Source: Metaphire vulgaris (taxonomy: Eukaryota > Annelida > Clitellata > Crassiclitellata > Megascolecidae). Taken from it: a DNA stretch of 64,000 nucleotides. Position 1 is the stretch's first letter. Each line of letters opens with the position of its first letter. Under the pieces are notes generated by a model. The model searched no databases and was not told the origin of the DNA. It saw only the letters and a program-made list of their open reading frames with translations. A program made the translations under genes and the position numbers. Location of the stretch: assembly GCA_018105865.1 (NCBI GenBank), contig CM030862.1:2604601-2668600 (forward strand). Reading direction: 5' to 3'. Positions 22,601-35,433 of the stretch are shown here, piece by piece.

Positions 22601-25600
22601 ACAGCCTGAAAATTTTGCCTCCTGTAGGATTATTTTCAACCAGTTTTGGGTTGAACCCCTATAAACCCACTGCAGATTGAATCACCATTATTAACCTGAT
22701 GAGATTTTCTTTCTGTACATCTGTAACACTACCATTGTTAATTGCAGGTCTGAACCATGAGATAGTGGGCGGCCGCTCAAATTGACCAATAGCCAGCTCA
22801 ACCTTGTCTCCTGTGATGATACCTTGATACACAGTGGCAATTGGTCAATTTGAGAGCCAACTTCCTCCAATCCTCATTAGTGGTTAGGACCAGTTAATTA
22901 ATGATTTGTAAGTGGCTCAATTATGAAAAAGACAATGCTTGAGTTTACAGTCAGTGATTAAGAACAAAGAGTCAGGAACAAGTTAAACACTGCACCTGAG
23001 TATCCTATATAAGGGCAATATATAAATTGGCCACTATGCTACATTGCATTTTATTGCATTGCTGATAAAATTCAGACTCCAATACCCTTATTGGCCAATG
23101 GCCAGGATCAAGATTTATATATACCAAGAACAAGCCCTTGCAAATGAAATTAAGCCATGAAGAAATCATTAAGATCTGCATACTGAAATGTATGCAGAAT
23201 GCGTAAAATATGCAAGTGGAATGAACGAAGTAGGTTTTCCAGGCCACTGATTAAGTGTGTGGTCTGAGATTCCAATGGAAATATATATCACCTGCTTCTG
23301 ATTAAGTTTTAGTTCTGTATTGGATTGACCTAGGCAGTTGGACCATTGAGATACAGTTTGCTCCTGGCAGTGACAGGATCTTGTTTTCAGCAGAGATTGT
23401 AGTTTCGGACCGGTTGTATTGAATATTGTATTTCATAGTTGCTTTACAAATTTCCAGCCCATTCTGTGGTGTTTGCATATATGCTGTCGGTAGCATATCA
23501 TTAGCAAATGTTGTCTAGCATTTTCTTAGCGGATGTGCCCATAAACTGGTGAAAGCCATCAACCGGCTCAGAACCTGTCAGGATTTTTTATGGCATTAAA
23601 ATGACTTGGGCTCTGGTATGCCTAGTATGGGCTTAACTGTTGAATGAAGAGAGTTGTCAAGCCAGCTACCAGGGCCTATATGTTTGTCTGAGAAACTGCT
23701 GTATCTGTGAGCATAAAGCAAATATTATTGTCTTGTGCAAGACTTATATTATGACATTCTAAGGAGTTGGTTTCTAGTATATACAGTCTAGAGAATGTCA
23801 TAAAGTAATATTAAAATTCCTGGGAAGAAATGTTATGAATGCTTCCTCAGATAAAATATACTTTGCCCCGTTGAAGCTCTTCAGATCAGTTTCTGAAATA
23901 TTTTATTTATTTTGTCATTTGTGGAGATTGGCTTTGAGCCGTGTGGGACATGCTGCTGTTGCAATGTGGTATATGAGTGAGACTTGTATTTAAGCTGTGT
24001 GCTTTTCATTATTAATTTTATTTTGTGTATCTGTATGTTGAATTGACGTTATATTCACTGTTGCCCTGTTACTCATTTAACAATCAAGTTATTTTTTTAA
24101 TTTCAGGCATAAAATGCCCAGTCTGTAATAAAATTGTCCAGTCTGAGGATGTAGAATGTCATCTTGTCATATGTCTGACCAAGCCTAGAGTAAACTACAA
24201 TGGTAAGCCACAGATTCTTCATTCAGTTTATTTATTATTAAGTAGCTACCTGTGGTGTAACATGGGTTGCCAGCACCCATGTACAAAATTGGAAAATTGT
24301 GCCCACATCCAACTGATTTCCTCCTCACTTCCCAAAAAAGCCTTGACAAGAGAAAAAATGTCATTGCATCCAAATCCAAGATTTGCCACCCCTTCTGTTG
24401 TGCTCCCCGGACCATCTTCCCAAAAAAGCCTTGACAAGCAAAATAAACAAAACAAAAATGTCATCCATGCTTATTTATTATTTATTTTTCAAGATTTGCG
24501 CCCCTTCTGTGTGCTGCCTCTGGTAAAACCCATATAAACCATTGGTGCACCACTGGTAGCTACACTACTATAGGGTGGCGCAAAGAAACCGTACTAGTCA
24601 CATTTAGGTTTGCATTTAATATAGTCCTTTTTTGCACCACCCTGTACATCTACTAAACAACGTACTGGTTTAGATACTAAGACGGACTTATGGAGGTGTT
24701 CTGCTGATGTTAGGCAGTGTTCCAGAGGGCACTTTACTTACTTTTAGTTTATGGCCTTATGGTCATTATTGTTGATTTTACTGTTTGATGCCAATGCATG
24801 TTTTAATACACCAGACAACAAAGACATTATTCTGAAATACTGCTGCAAGGAGTGATGCTAAATCTTGTTCTTGACCTTGCTCACAAGTACCCTTGATGAC
24901 CAACTTTGAATCATTGTCCTTTAACGCGTTGAACGCTAGGGACGTCAACTGACGTCCTTATTTTGGTTTTTCAGGGCGCTAGGGACGTCATATGACGTCC
25001 TTAGTTCAATGCCAAATATCTTAGCTTATACGGATCTTGGATTCATTTTTCTGCTTCCTCTAGCTACTAGAATGAGTGACCGATCAAGAAAAGCAAATTC
25101 TATAGAAAATGTATGAATATTTGCCCTATAAACACCTGTTCAAAAAACCACAATATACTCATGCTTCGCCGCCTCAATAAAGAAGCTCAATTCGCTCCAT
25201 GCTAATTATAATAGCAGTCTTGGTTTCACTTGAGATAGGTGCGCCGTCTATTGCAGCAGGTGGACTAAGTGACCAATCGGAAGCGCCACATTCTACTGAA
25301 GAACGTCGATTGGCCTTCTAAAAGGCCCACCTTCTAAACCCCACGCCTCAGCTTCAATATAAATACCCCAAATAACTTGTATCACCATAGACGTAATGCC
25401 GTCAGCGTTTTTGGACCAGATAATTGAGGTCCTTACTAAGGTCCTGGAATTTATATCAACTATAGCGTCCATTTTGCCACAATAATTGCCATTTTTATTG
25501 CTTTGCATTCTTGACCCGTGACATTGATTGTTTTATCCAATCGCCATTGTTGAGATAACTACTAGTCCCTGACAAGGTCTACGTTACGTTGTTTCCTCGG

Positions 25601-28600
25601 TTATGGAGCACATTACAGACCACCTGCACTTTTTCGTATGAATTGGTGCATACCTGAGGAAAGAGAAAGTCATTCTAGTAACAGGTGGCTCTAGCCTCTA
25701 AACACTTGCATCTGTTTCAAGATATTTTCCTCTGTTGGCGTCTAACGTGATCGGGCCTTGGGAATAATCTAACGGCTGTCACTCACTTCACGCATGATCG
25801 CACGCATTTTGTATAGGAACTGGAAAGCCACGAGGTCGTAGACTCTCGTCAATAGTATCCGCGTCTGAGTTATTTAATAGGCCGCAGTCAACGTGTTAAT
25901 AAATGGGTTGGTCATTGCCTTTGTTCTTGATCCTTGTGTGTTGAGGCCCTTATCCTTGTCCTGGTCTTTGTGGGCTCAATCCATCACTGATAGGCAAGCC
26001 AAGTATTGGGTTAAAGTTTTTATTTTCGACAGGTCCAGTCTGTGGCTATACCAATCTGTTAACAAGAGCTGTCAATAGACATGTACCGGAAGTACTGTTC
26101 ATCTTCTTCTTGTTGTGGTGTCTCTCTTGGTATTTTACAACTTTCTGGGTGCTCTAAAGGTGCATGTTAGGTCTCACAATAAAACCTATTATATGTAATT
26201 TATGTCCAAAACTAAATTACGTGTATTGTATGTAAAAATGCATGGGCGGTGGCTTCAAGCTTGAACATACTTCTTTGATTACGTCATGTGACATAAGTAT
26301 TTTGTTGCAATAATAGAAATTTTTGGTTGCAATTATTGGTCTAGACTCTACAGGATATTATTATGTAGGCCCGTGTTTCCCTAGCTCTGAGTTGCGGCCC
26401 AAAAATGGGTATCATTGTGTTTGCTTTTCAATAACTTAGCATATTTTATTATCAGAAGTAAAATGCGTATAATACGTACGGCCATATCTTGGTGTTTTGG
26501 GGCTTGTTTTTGATGTTGTCTGCCAATTAAAATCCATTGCAAGCGAGCAATCGCTTCTTGAATATGCAGAAGTCCTTGTGATTCATTGTTTTGGTGCAGA
26601 CTTGCTGAAGATGTGGAGATAATGACTTTTATAAACAAAAACTATGCCTAGATTGCATCAGTGAACTGAATGTTTGAAATTCAGCCACAACATTCACGTC
26701 TGTAACCAGAAGTCTACTTTATTAACGGTTACCATTTTTGTGGGGCGGTAAGATTGGCAGATGGTAACTAGTTAACAACATTGGCCTGTACAGCTGATGA
26801 AAGTGAATTCCATGGACGCCATGGGGTTGACTCAGCCTTCTCTCACGGCAGTGATAAGAATGAGTAGCAATGGAAACATTGTGAAAGTAACCATAGGTTT
26901 GGCGGAAAAAGCTGGCCACTGTCCGCTGATGTACGGCTTAACCACCTGTGTGCTGATGGCTCAGAAACCGGAGATCAACACCGGACCCTACAGGCAATGA
27001 GCCTGTGGCTGCCCCTTTTGCTATTTTGGTGTCTATTGAATGCTGCAGAGCGGCTGAATGCAAAGCCTATGTTGGTTGGTTGGCCTGTGTCTGTTAATCA
27101 ACAGAATTAACTTCTGCAGTACAGTGGATCCCACTTAATCGCATACCGCTTAATTGCTTAACCTGCATAATCGCATAACAACATAAATACCCGAACCAGT
27201 GTTTTATGTGTACAATTAATTATCAGACGTCCCGGCTATTCGCATAGCCCAGTTAATCGCTTAAGCAAGGCTTGCACGACACCTATGCAGTTAAGCGGGT
27301 TTCACTGTATTTGTTTATTTTTCAGCTAATAGTTTTTGAAACACTGCTGCTGGAAAATATTTATTATTGACTCCTGCATTGTGTTATCATCGTTAGTACT
27401 CAGTGTTCAGTTGTTTCTTGGTAGAGTTAGTTTCACTTTCACTTGTTGATTCTGAAAAAAACTACGTTTTTGAAGAAGACGTTAGGTTAACGTTACCACT
27501 GAAGCCAGTTTTATCAACACTCAACAATGACTAAAATATTATTAAATAAATAGAGCTGTAACTACAGAACTTGTATTTACTCAAACCCTTGTCCTCATGC
27601 ATATTATTAAGCAGATGCAGTTATTAATACAGTTGCTATTAATACTTATAGCAGCGTTAACAGCAACAGGGCAAACTACTCTAGATTAATGGCTTAAGCC
27701 ACCTGGATTGCTGCTTGTCTAGAATATGGAGATCAGTGCTGGACCCTACACTCCATGCTCCTTCAAGCATGGGACTACCTTTACCTTTATTAAGCAGGTG
27801 TTAGAGGTAAATTGGAAATGTGAGCTCAGAATATGCTGCTCTAGGCCTGGGTTGCTCTGACTGAGTTATCTATTTGTGAAAACTTCAACTCAGTTGCTGT
27901 TGAGGGAACATTGACTTGCAGGTTGTAATGTAAAGTTTGGCAGTGATGCAAGCTTTTTAAATTTTACCAAATATTAGCTAAAAATTTGACCAAGGTACAA
28001 TCATTTGTTTAAGATGGCTAAGTAAAGCCCACTGCTATATGTGCTTTCTAAAAATGGGGGTTTTGTTTTATGAATTGTAGATACTATTAGTGACAGGGTT
28101 ACCTAAAATGATTATGATTTTGTTGATTATAATCAGAAGATTATGAATGTTTCTGTGGAAATGAGGATTAAATTGAATTTTCATTGTTTCTTGAATTCAC
28201 GATAAAGTTACGTGGTCACTATTATTGTTTCCCATTCTAAAAATTAAAGCACTAACATATTTCTTTGTGAGATTGCCCTGCTTAACTTGTTAAAAAATTA
28301 TTAGGAATTTCTCTGAATGGTTGTTTGACCACATTATACCAGAATATATCAGTATTATCATCTTTGATCAGGTCAACATAATTTGAGAATCTGTAACCTG
28401 AAGAAGTGTGTGGAAAATTTTCTGGCATTATTTGCTCATGAAATGGTCGGGCAAATTTTATGAGTTGTGGATTCTTGATTTTTATTTTGTCATGTAAAAT
28501 TGCATTGCTCTGGCATGCCTTGTGCATTCCTTATTAGAATCTAGACTTGATAGCATTAGATAAAACTTCTTCACACTGGTCAGAACCACCTTGCTGAACC

Positions 28601-31600
28601 AGGCAAAATCCGTTAAGGTCAGGCACATTATAATATAACCCTGAACATGACTACTCTTGCATTCATTAAGTATGGGCACAAGTTTGATGATAATTTTAGA
28701 TAACTTAGGCTTGCCTGATAGTTACCGGTAGTTCTTCAGTGCAATTTCATATTTGACATGACATCTTTATTTCTTTCTCCATAATTTCTCCACAACTTAC
28801 ATAAAATATGAACAAAATAACATGTACATAAGCCTATGGACTTATCTAATAATAGCATTGTAACTAATCAGAAGGTTGAGAAAGAAATAAGAAATGGTTA
28901 CTGAAGGGATCATGGATCCCGCATGAAAGTAACCAGTTCATATGAAATGTTATAATGATAGCAAACATAAATTAAGAAATTAGTTTCATAATTTGAATTT
29001 AAGTAAAATTAACAAACATAGCATATAAGTGTCTGTAACAAGGTAGACTATAGATTAAATTAAAGTTAAAAAAATTGTCTAATCCTGTAGAATTATTTGT
29101 TTGGGTTAAACAGTGTTAGGTTTGATATATTTTTAATCTGAATAGGGAGATTGTTCCATATGTGTGGGCCACGTATTTTTATTGTAAAAAGCCTAGTGTT
29201 AGTCCTTGCAAATGGGATAGATATTTTATCACAATTTCTTACATTGTACATGTTTCTTTTATTAACTGTTTTAAAATACTCCTCTAGATAAAATATTTTG
29301 GGTAGCAGATTATTTATGTATTTGTACATAAATATCGCACTTTGATGTTTATAAATATTAGTGACATTCAGTATATTTAGATTTTTATAAAATGACTAGC
29401 ATTTATTCTATTCTATTCTACAACGATTTGTATAGCGAGTAGCATATCAAGAGCGCTTTACATGGGACAATTTAAGTTTAGTGGCGAATGAACCGAAGGA
29501 AGTGTCTAAGGTCACTGAGTCGGGCATTCCATAGGAGGGGGTTGCCTCGCGTGTGACGGACCTCTCTCCGAACTTTAAAGTAGACACCGCGTTGGAGTTG
29601 TCGGTCGGCGATCGTCCGTCTGCGCACCAAGGCAGATAGATACTCCGGGCAGGTAGGGTCGTGGAGGCCCGGAAGGTCAGGCAGCACCGTTTGAAGACGC
29701 GATTCGCTCCGGGATCCGAAGCCAATGGAGCTTGTCTTTAGTAGTGGTGTCGCGTGGTCGCGTACCTGACTCCGAAGATCAGCCGGGCAGATGCGTTAAC
29801 GACTGACTGCAGACGAGCCAGCTGGTAGTCGGGGAGACCCAGAGGATGCTATTACAGTAGTCCATTCGCGATAGGACGAGAGCGTTTGTCGGTATATAGC
29901 GGCGGATCTCCTGATCTTCGCGTTTTATCAGGTGGCCCGCGAACGATAATGTAGGAGGACACCGGAGTCGCACCTCAGTGGAGACAGCAATCTTTGCGGC
30001 GTATCTGGTGCTATCTCCTTGCTGATCCAGAGAAGCTTTATTTCTGGGATTCAGTGCCAGACGGTTGGCAGCTGTCCACTGCTCGATCTCACGAACGCAG
30101 TCGAGAAGGCGGTCCGCAGGCGTTCAGTGTCAGAGGGTGGACAGGAGGAGTAAACCTGCCCGTCATCAGCGCGTATGCATGTGGCGAGGCCAAACGAGTC
30201 CGCGATTTTCCGCCACGTGAGGGCGAAGAACCCAAGGCGGATCCCTGAGGTACCCGCAGCGAACAGGTTGCGGGGACGGACTGAGAGCCCGCCCAGCTGA
30301 CTGACTGCGATCTCTCCGTGAGGTAATCGCGAGCCACGACAGAGCACGGCCGTTGATCCCGTGGAAAGCTCGAGTCGGCGTATCAGGATGTACAATAGTC
30401 GACCGTGTTTTATCGAGAAGGCAGAGGAGAGCCAGTTCCCCATTAGCGATCGCGTCAACGATGTCGTTGAAGATCCTTAAGAGGGCCGTTTCGGTAGAAT
30501 GGCCCTCTCGATAATGCTTCGGCATGAGTCCGTTCTGGGCCAGGTGCGTGATGAGTTGCTTGTTCACTATCCTCTCAAGCAGCTTTGACAAAAACGGGAG
30601 GTTAGCGACCGGTCTGAAATTGGCCTCGTCAGTTTGGTCCAGATCTGACCGCTTTAGGTGAGGACGGATGATGGCGTGTTTCCACGACTGAGGGAACTCG
30701 CCTCTCGCTAGAGAAGCCGTTAGCAGCGTCGTTAGCAGCAATTTGAATACCTATTTGAAAAGGCTATTAACCTAATTGCTTTATTTTGCAAAATTTGGAT
30801 TTTTTCTGTAAGTATGATTCCATATTATGTTACAATAGGTTAGGTAGTGGTGTATCAGAGTGAAATATAATTTCAATAGAGTTTTTTTATTTACAAATTT
30901 CATGATATGTCTAATAATATTTGTGTTTTTGGATAATTTTGAGGCAATTTGATCAGTTTGATTTTTTTATATATCGGTACTTAAAGCAAATTACATATAC
31001 AATAGAAACTTTCTTTCTAAGGGTTTGTAAAAATTAGTTTAGGGTACAATTTGTATTCTGACTAAGTGTTTCTTTATATCTTTGCACTGACAAGTTCTAC
31101 AGTTTCAAATAATGCCTGGTAATTGATGTGCGTTTGTGTATGCAATGCTTTGTGTGTCATTGCTGTCTTGTTTCATGTGTGCCTGCCCAGGTATATTTGT
31201 TACCAGTCTTTCTGATTCTGTGAAATGTAATTTCATAGAAACTTTGATGTGAGAATGAATCAGCGTGATTTCACAAGCCAGCATGACACCATAAGCTGGC
31301 TTTTTCGTCTCCTTAGTCACTCTGTCCTGAACTCAGATTTCATGACATGTTGAAAACTTTATTTATCTTTCTAATACTGCTTTCACTTTGCACTTTCCAG
31401 TGATGTGACAGCATTTGATGTGATTTACACCTACTGCATGTTGTTTACATTTTGTGGGTGCATGGTGTGTTAGGACTGTTGGCATTCCCCACCATATGAT
31501 GAACCATGAATGATGAACCATGAACTGGTCAACATATATTTGGAGTCTTGCACCTATGCAATTGTTTGCTTGCATACTCCAGTGAGCACAGACTTGTCTG

Positions 31601-34600
31601 AGAAGGGCACAAGGCTATGTAATGTTTTGTAGAGGATTGCATATTAAAGATGGCAAAGTCCATCTGTATGGGCCCACTCAAGCCCATGCTCTGGTTCAAG
31701 TCAAGCCCCCTGCCCCCTTAACAAGGAAACCCTATGATCTGTTGTGGACCCAAGAAGTCAGAAATCTTCAGGGTTGTCCGTGAGAATTGTATTACCATGG
31801 GAAATGTCCCATTGGATGGGATGGTTCCATTCCATCCCATTTAAAATTTGTTTAGAAAATCTAACTTTTCAACTTTCTGTTATTGGTTAAAAAGTCACTG
31901 AGTTTTAATTTATGTGTGTTTGCCCTTTTTAAATATAGGAACAGAAGCACTCATAGCTAATAAAATTTTTGATTCCTTCCTTCTTGTTATTTTAAAGCTC
32001 ATCATTGCTTGCTGCAAATCATAAGCGGTTATTTGCAGCAGGTCTCTGGAATTTGTCTTTTAAAACAATGAGCCTATTTGTGGCCGCACAGATTAGGCTG
32101 AAACAAAAGCTATGAACTTTCACCCTCTGTTTCATCAGAAGAGATTTCTGAACTGACATTTGACAAAATTGTTTACTGATTATTTGATCTACTTCCATTC
32201 CACTACCACTAGAGATACCCTGATATGCCTCTGGCCACAATCTCAGACTATAGGTCCTTTACTGATTACAGTGGGAAGATGGCAGATTGGTAACAGGCTA
32301 GATCTCTAATCCTAACCCTGGTATCCCCCCGATGCGCAAATTCCTAGTGCACAAACTCCCAGGTGCGCAAACTACTGGTGCGCATACTAATGTAGACCCT
32401 TTTTTCTGGGGTATTCGCTCAGTCAACTCTGCTGTGAATGAATGTATCTCTGTCTACTGCAGTGGTTCTTAACCTGGGGGGGTACTTGGAAGACATTGTG
32501 GGGGTACTGAATAATCTGGAAATAAAGTATGTTTAAAGACTTTTACTACAAGTTACCTTACCCCATATACTATACAAATGCTGTAGAAAATTTTGTACTA
32601 AATTAGAAATTTTAAAGAAAAGGCCCCTTTCTGGCAATTTGTAACAGACGTTTGTTGCAGTTTATAATTATTTTCAATATATTGCAAACTTTTGTCTGGG
32701 ATAAGGTATGCTGGTAGGGGTTACTTTGTTCTCTTATACTTGTTTCAGGGGTACGTAATTAATCATAAAAGGGTTAAGAACCACTGATCTACTGTCTGCT
32801 ATTTGGTCAAAGAAAAGAGTGATGGAAAGGATAGCATCTTACCTGCCAACCATACTAGATGGCTGATTTGTAGTGCCTATACTGGATACAGTCATTCCAT
32901 CATTCAGCCAATGTCATAAAAAATGAAGGCACTGGCTGTCCAGTTCACTTATGAGATTTAAGTATATGGAGAGAATTTCCCTTAGAACTTTAGACATCGA
33001 AAAAAGTTGTCTAACACATTTGTAAAGGAAACCTGGTAGTCAGGCATGCAGCTTAGCTTTAAAAATGATCAAATGAACTTTTTAACTAAAATATTTGAAT
33101 ATAGAATGTATTTTATATTGTCTGTCAAAAATTCAAATTTTGCAGGAATTCTGTCGCAGATTGCATTTGCAAAAGCAATAGGTGACACCTTAGCTGAAAA
33201 TCTATTAAATGAATTTCTCAGATTCTCAATATTTGTCAAGGGCTGTGCATGTACCTTACGAGACTTCTCAATGGTATTTTGTGAGTCTACATTAGGTACA
33301 TGGCGCCGATATTTGCACAACTACAAGGCAAAGCAACTTGCAGTTGACCTGTTTTTAACTGTGATAACAACAGAACTGTTCTTGGCACTTAAGGACTTTT
33401 ACAGAGACTAGGTTTCTCTTGGAGAAGAGAATGAAGATAAGTAGCATCATGTCCACGAGTGAGTAAGTTTGTTGTATTGCTAAATCACTCGAATGTGCAT
33501 AACTAATTTAAAACACAGATGACTTCAAGACAAGATACTACCGAAGAGTGATACAATGTTGTTGTTGTTGTTATTTTATGTCGTTAATTGTTTGTTTTAT
33601 TTTGCAGATGACGTTCTTCAGGAAGATAAAGGAGAATGCGCTATTTGTTTTGAAGAACTACTGCAGGGAGAGACGATCGCTCGATTGCCATGTTTATGCA
33701 TCTACCACAAAACGTTTGTGTTTTGTTTCATTGCAGCTTTTCTGTGCATTGGTACTTGAACAATCCAGGCAGTTTACAGTGAAACTTATCTAATGCAGCA
33801 TCCTGGGGGGGCAGTGTTTAATCTAGACTCTGGACTCCGAAGGGGGAACTGACAAGGCCGGGGAGGGAAGTCAGCTAGGGGGCTGCTGTTAGTTGATGTA
33901 GTGTGCCAAAGTTTCTGGAGTGGAATTTGAAATTTCCGGGGGAAAGGATCTGTGGCTACTTCATTGTTACAGTCGGTCATAGAAGAATAAGTTTTTTGAC
34001 TTGGCAGAAGCCTGGATTTGATCAAATATCTTGCATATGGTTTTGATGATGATGAATAAAGCTAAAAATCATGACACTAGTTAGGCTTGACTGTAGTCAA
34101 TAACTATAGGACATTGTTCAGGGTCTCAACTTATTTAGTTAATATGTGGCTATTGTTAATACTTTTGTGTATCCTAGTCAATTTTATCCAGCATCCCAAG
34201 CTGTCTTTATTATCAATTGCACAGTTTAATTTTGTTTGCCTGAACTAGAAGCTGGTTAGTTCCTGTTTTTACGGTTTTATGTTTCAGTGAAGGGCATTCT
34301 GTGTCAACATTTGCATAATGTACTTATCTGCCTAATGTATTTGAGGCCAAATTATTTTAATCACCACGCACATGAAGCAATTCTAAATAGCAGTCATTAG
34401 TATTTGCCTGGAACCAGGAACTTCTATATATTAGAAGTACATGCAGGCCTGAAACATATCCTTTGGATATGTTTATGTGTTTATATTTATTAATTAATGG
34501 CTATCGCATACATACATGCATGGACATACATACATGCATGCCCCACACTAATGCATGCACATGTGTATATTTGCATTAATGGATATAGTGTCTTAATCTA

Positions 34601-35391
34601 GTGTCCGAGTTCTCCCATTCCCTTAAATCCATGTAATTAGGTCAACAAAAACACCTCTATAACCACGCTTGGTTCTAGGTTGCTGTGTGCAAAAAGTACT
34701 TTGGTTACCCAGTTATTCTGTGCTGCCGTTTAAATTGCGCAGTAATCTGCATGTGTACTAAGGCCCTGTTTCTGTGGATCTGAGACCTTTGGCTGTATGT
34801 ATGATTAGACTGAATACACTGAGGTTATTTCAAGGTTTCTCTAACTTTTTGGGACTGTGGCCCACTTCAGCACTTTTTTAATGTGCAGGGATACTGCAAA
34901 CATTGTGTCAACTAAAAGTGGATAAAACACTAATCACTGTAATATAGGCCTTGAATGAATTGCAGGTATATACATTTCTTGAAACAAAACCTACCCTGCA
35001 CTTCCAACTTTGCAATGCTAGTGACATATTATGGTGTTGATTAGAAAATGACACTTGAATCTAATTTCACACTATCCCTCGACCACTGGACTGAGCCCTG
35101 CCACCCACTTTTGGGTTTGTGACCCACAGTTTTGGAAACACTGGAAGTCATCAAATAATAAATTATTTCCTGAAGTTTTATGAGACTTCCCAAAAATGCA
35201 CTTTACACATGCAAGGAAGGTAAAAAAAAGAGGCAGGTCCAGAAAAAAGGGATAGACAACACAAAAGAAGATTTCAAAGAAAGACAACTGACAATTGCAG
35301 AAGGAAGAAAACTAACATTTGACAAAAAAGCCTGGAAATGTTTTCTGACTAGTTATTGCCACTAATGAGTTGGCAGAGGGGGCACAGGTCA

Positions 35392-35433
<42 letters not shown>

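Noticed and set aside
30051..30741. Active reverse transcriptase gene
   Set aside because: RT motifs are in different frames with stops and a deletion; a dead LINE.
33046..33411. 121-codon plus-strand ORF
   Set aside because: No recognised domain, the antisense frame is also open, and it lies in a ZNRF intron near the exon 3 acceptor. Possible repeat fragment, not called.
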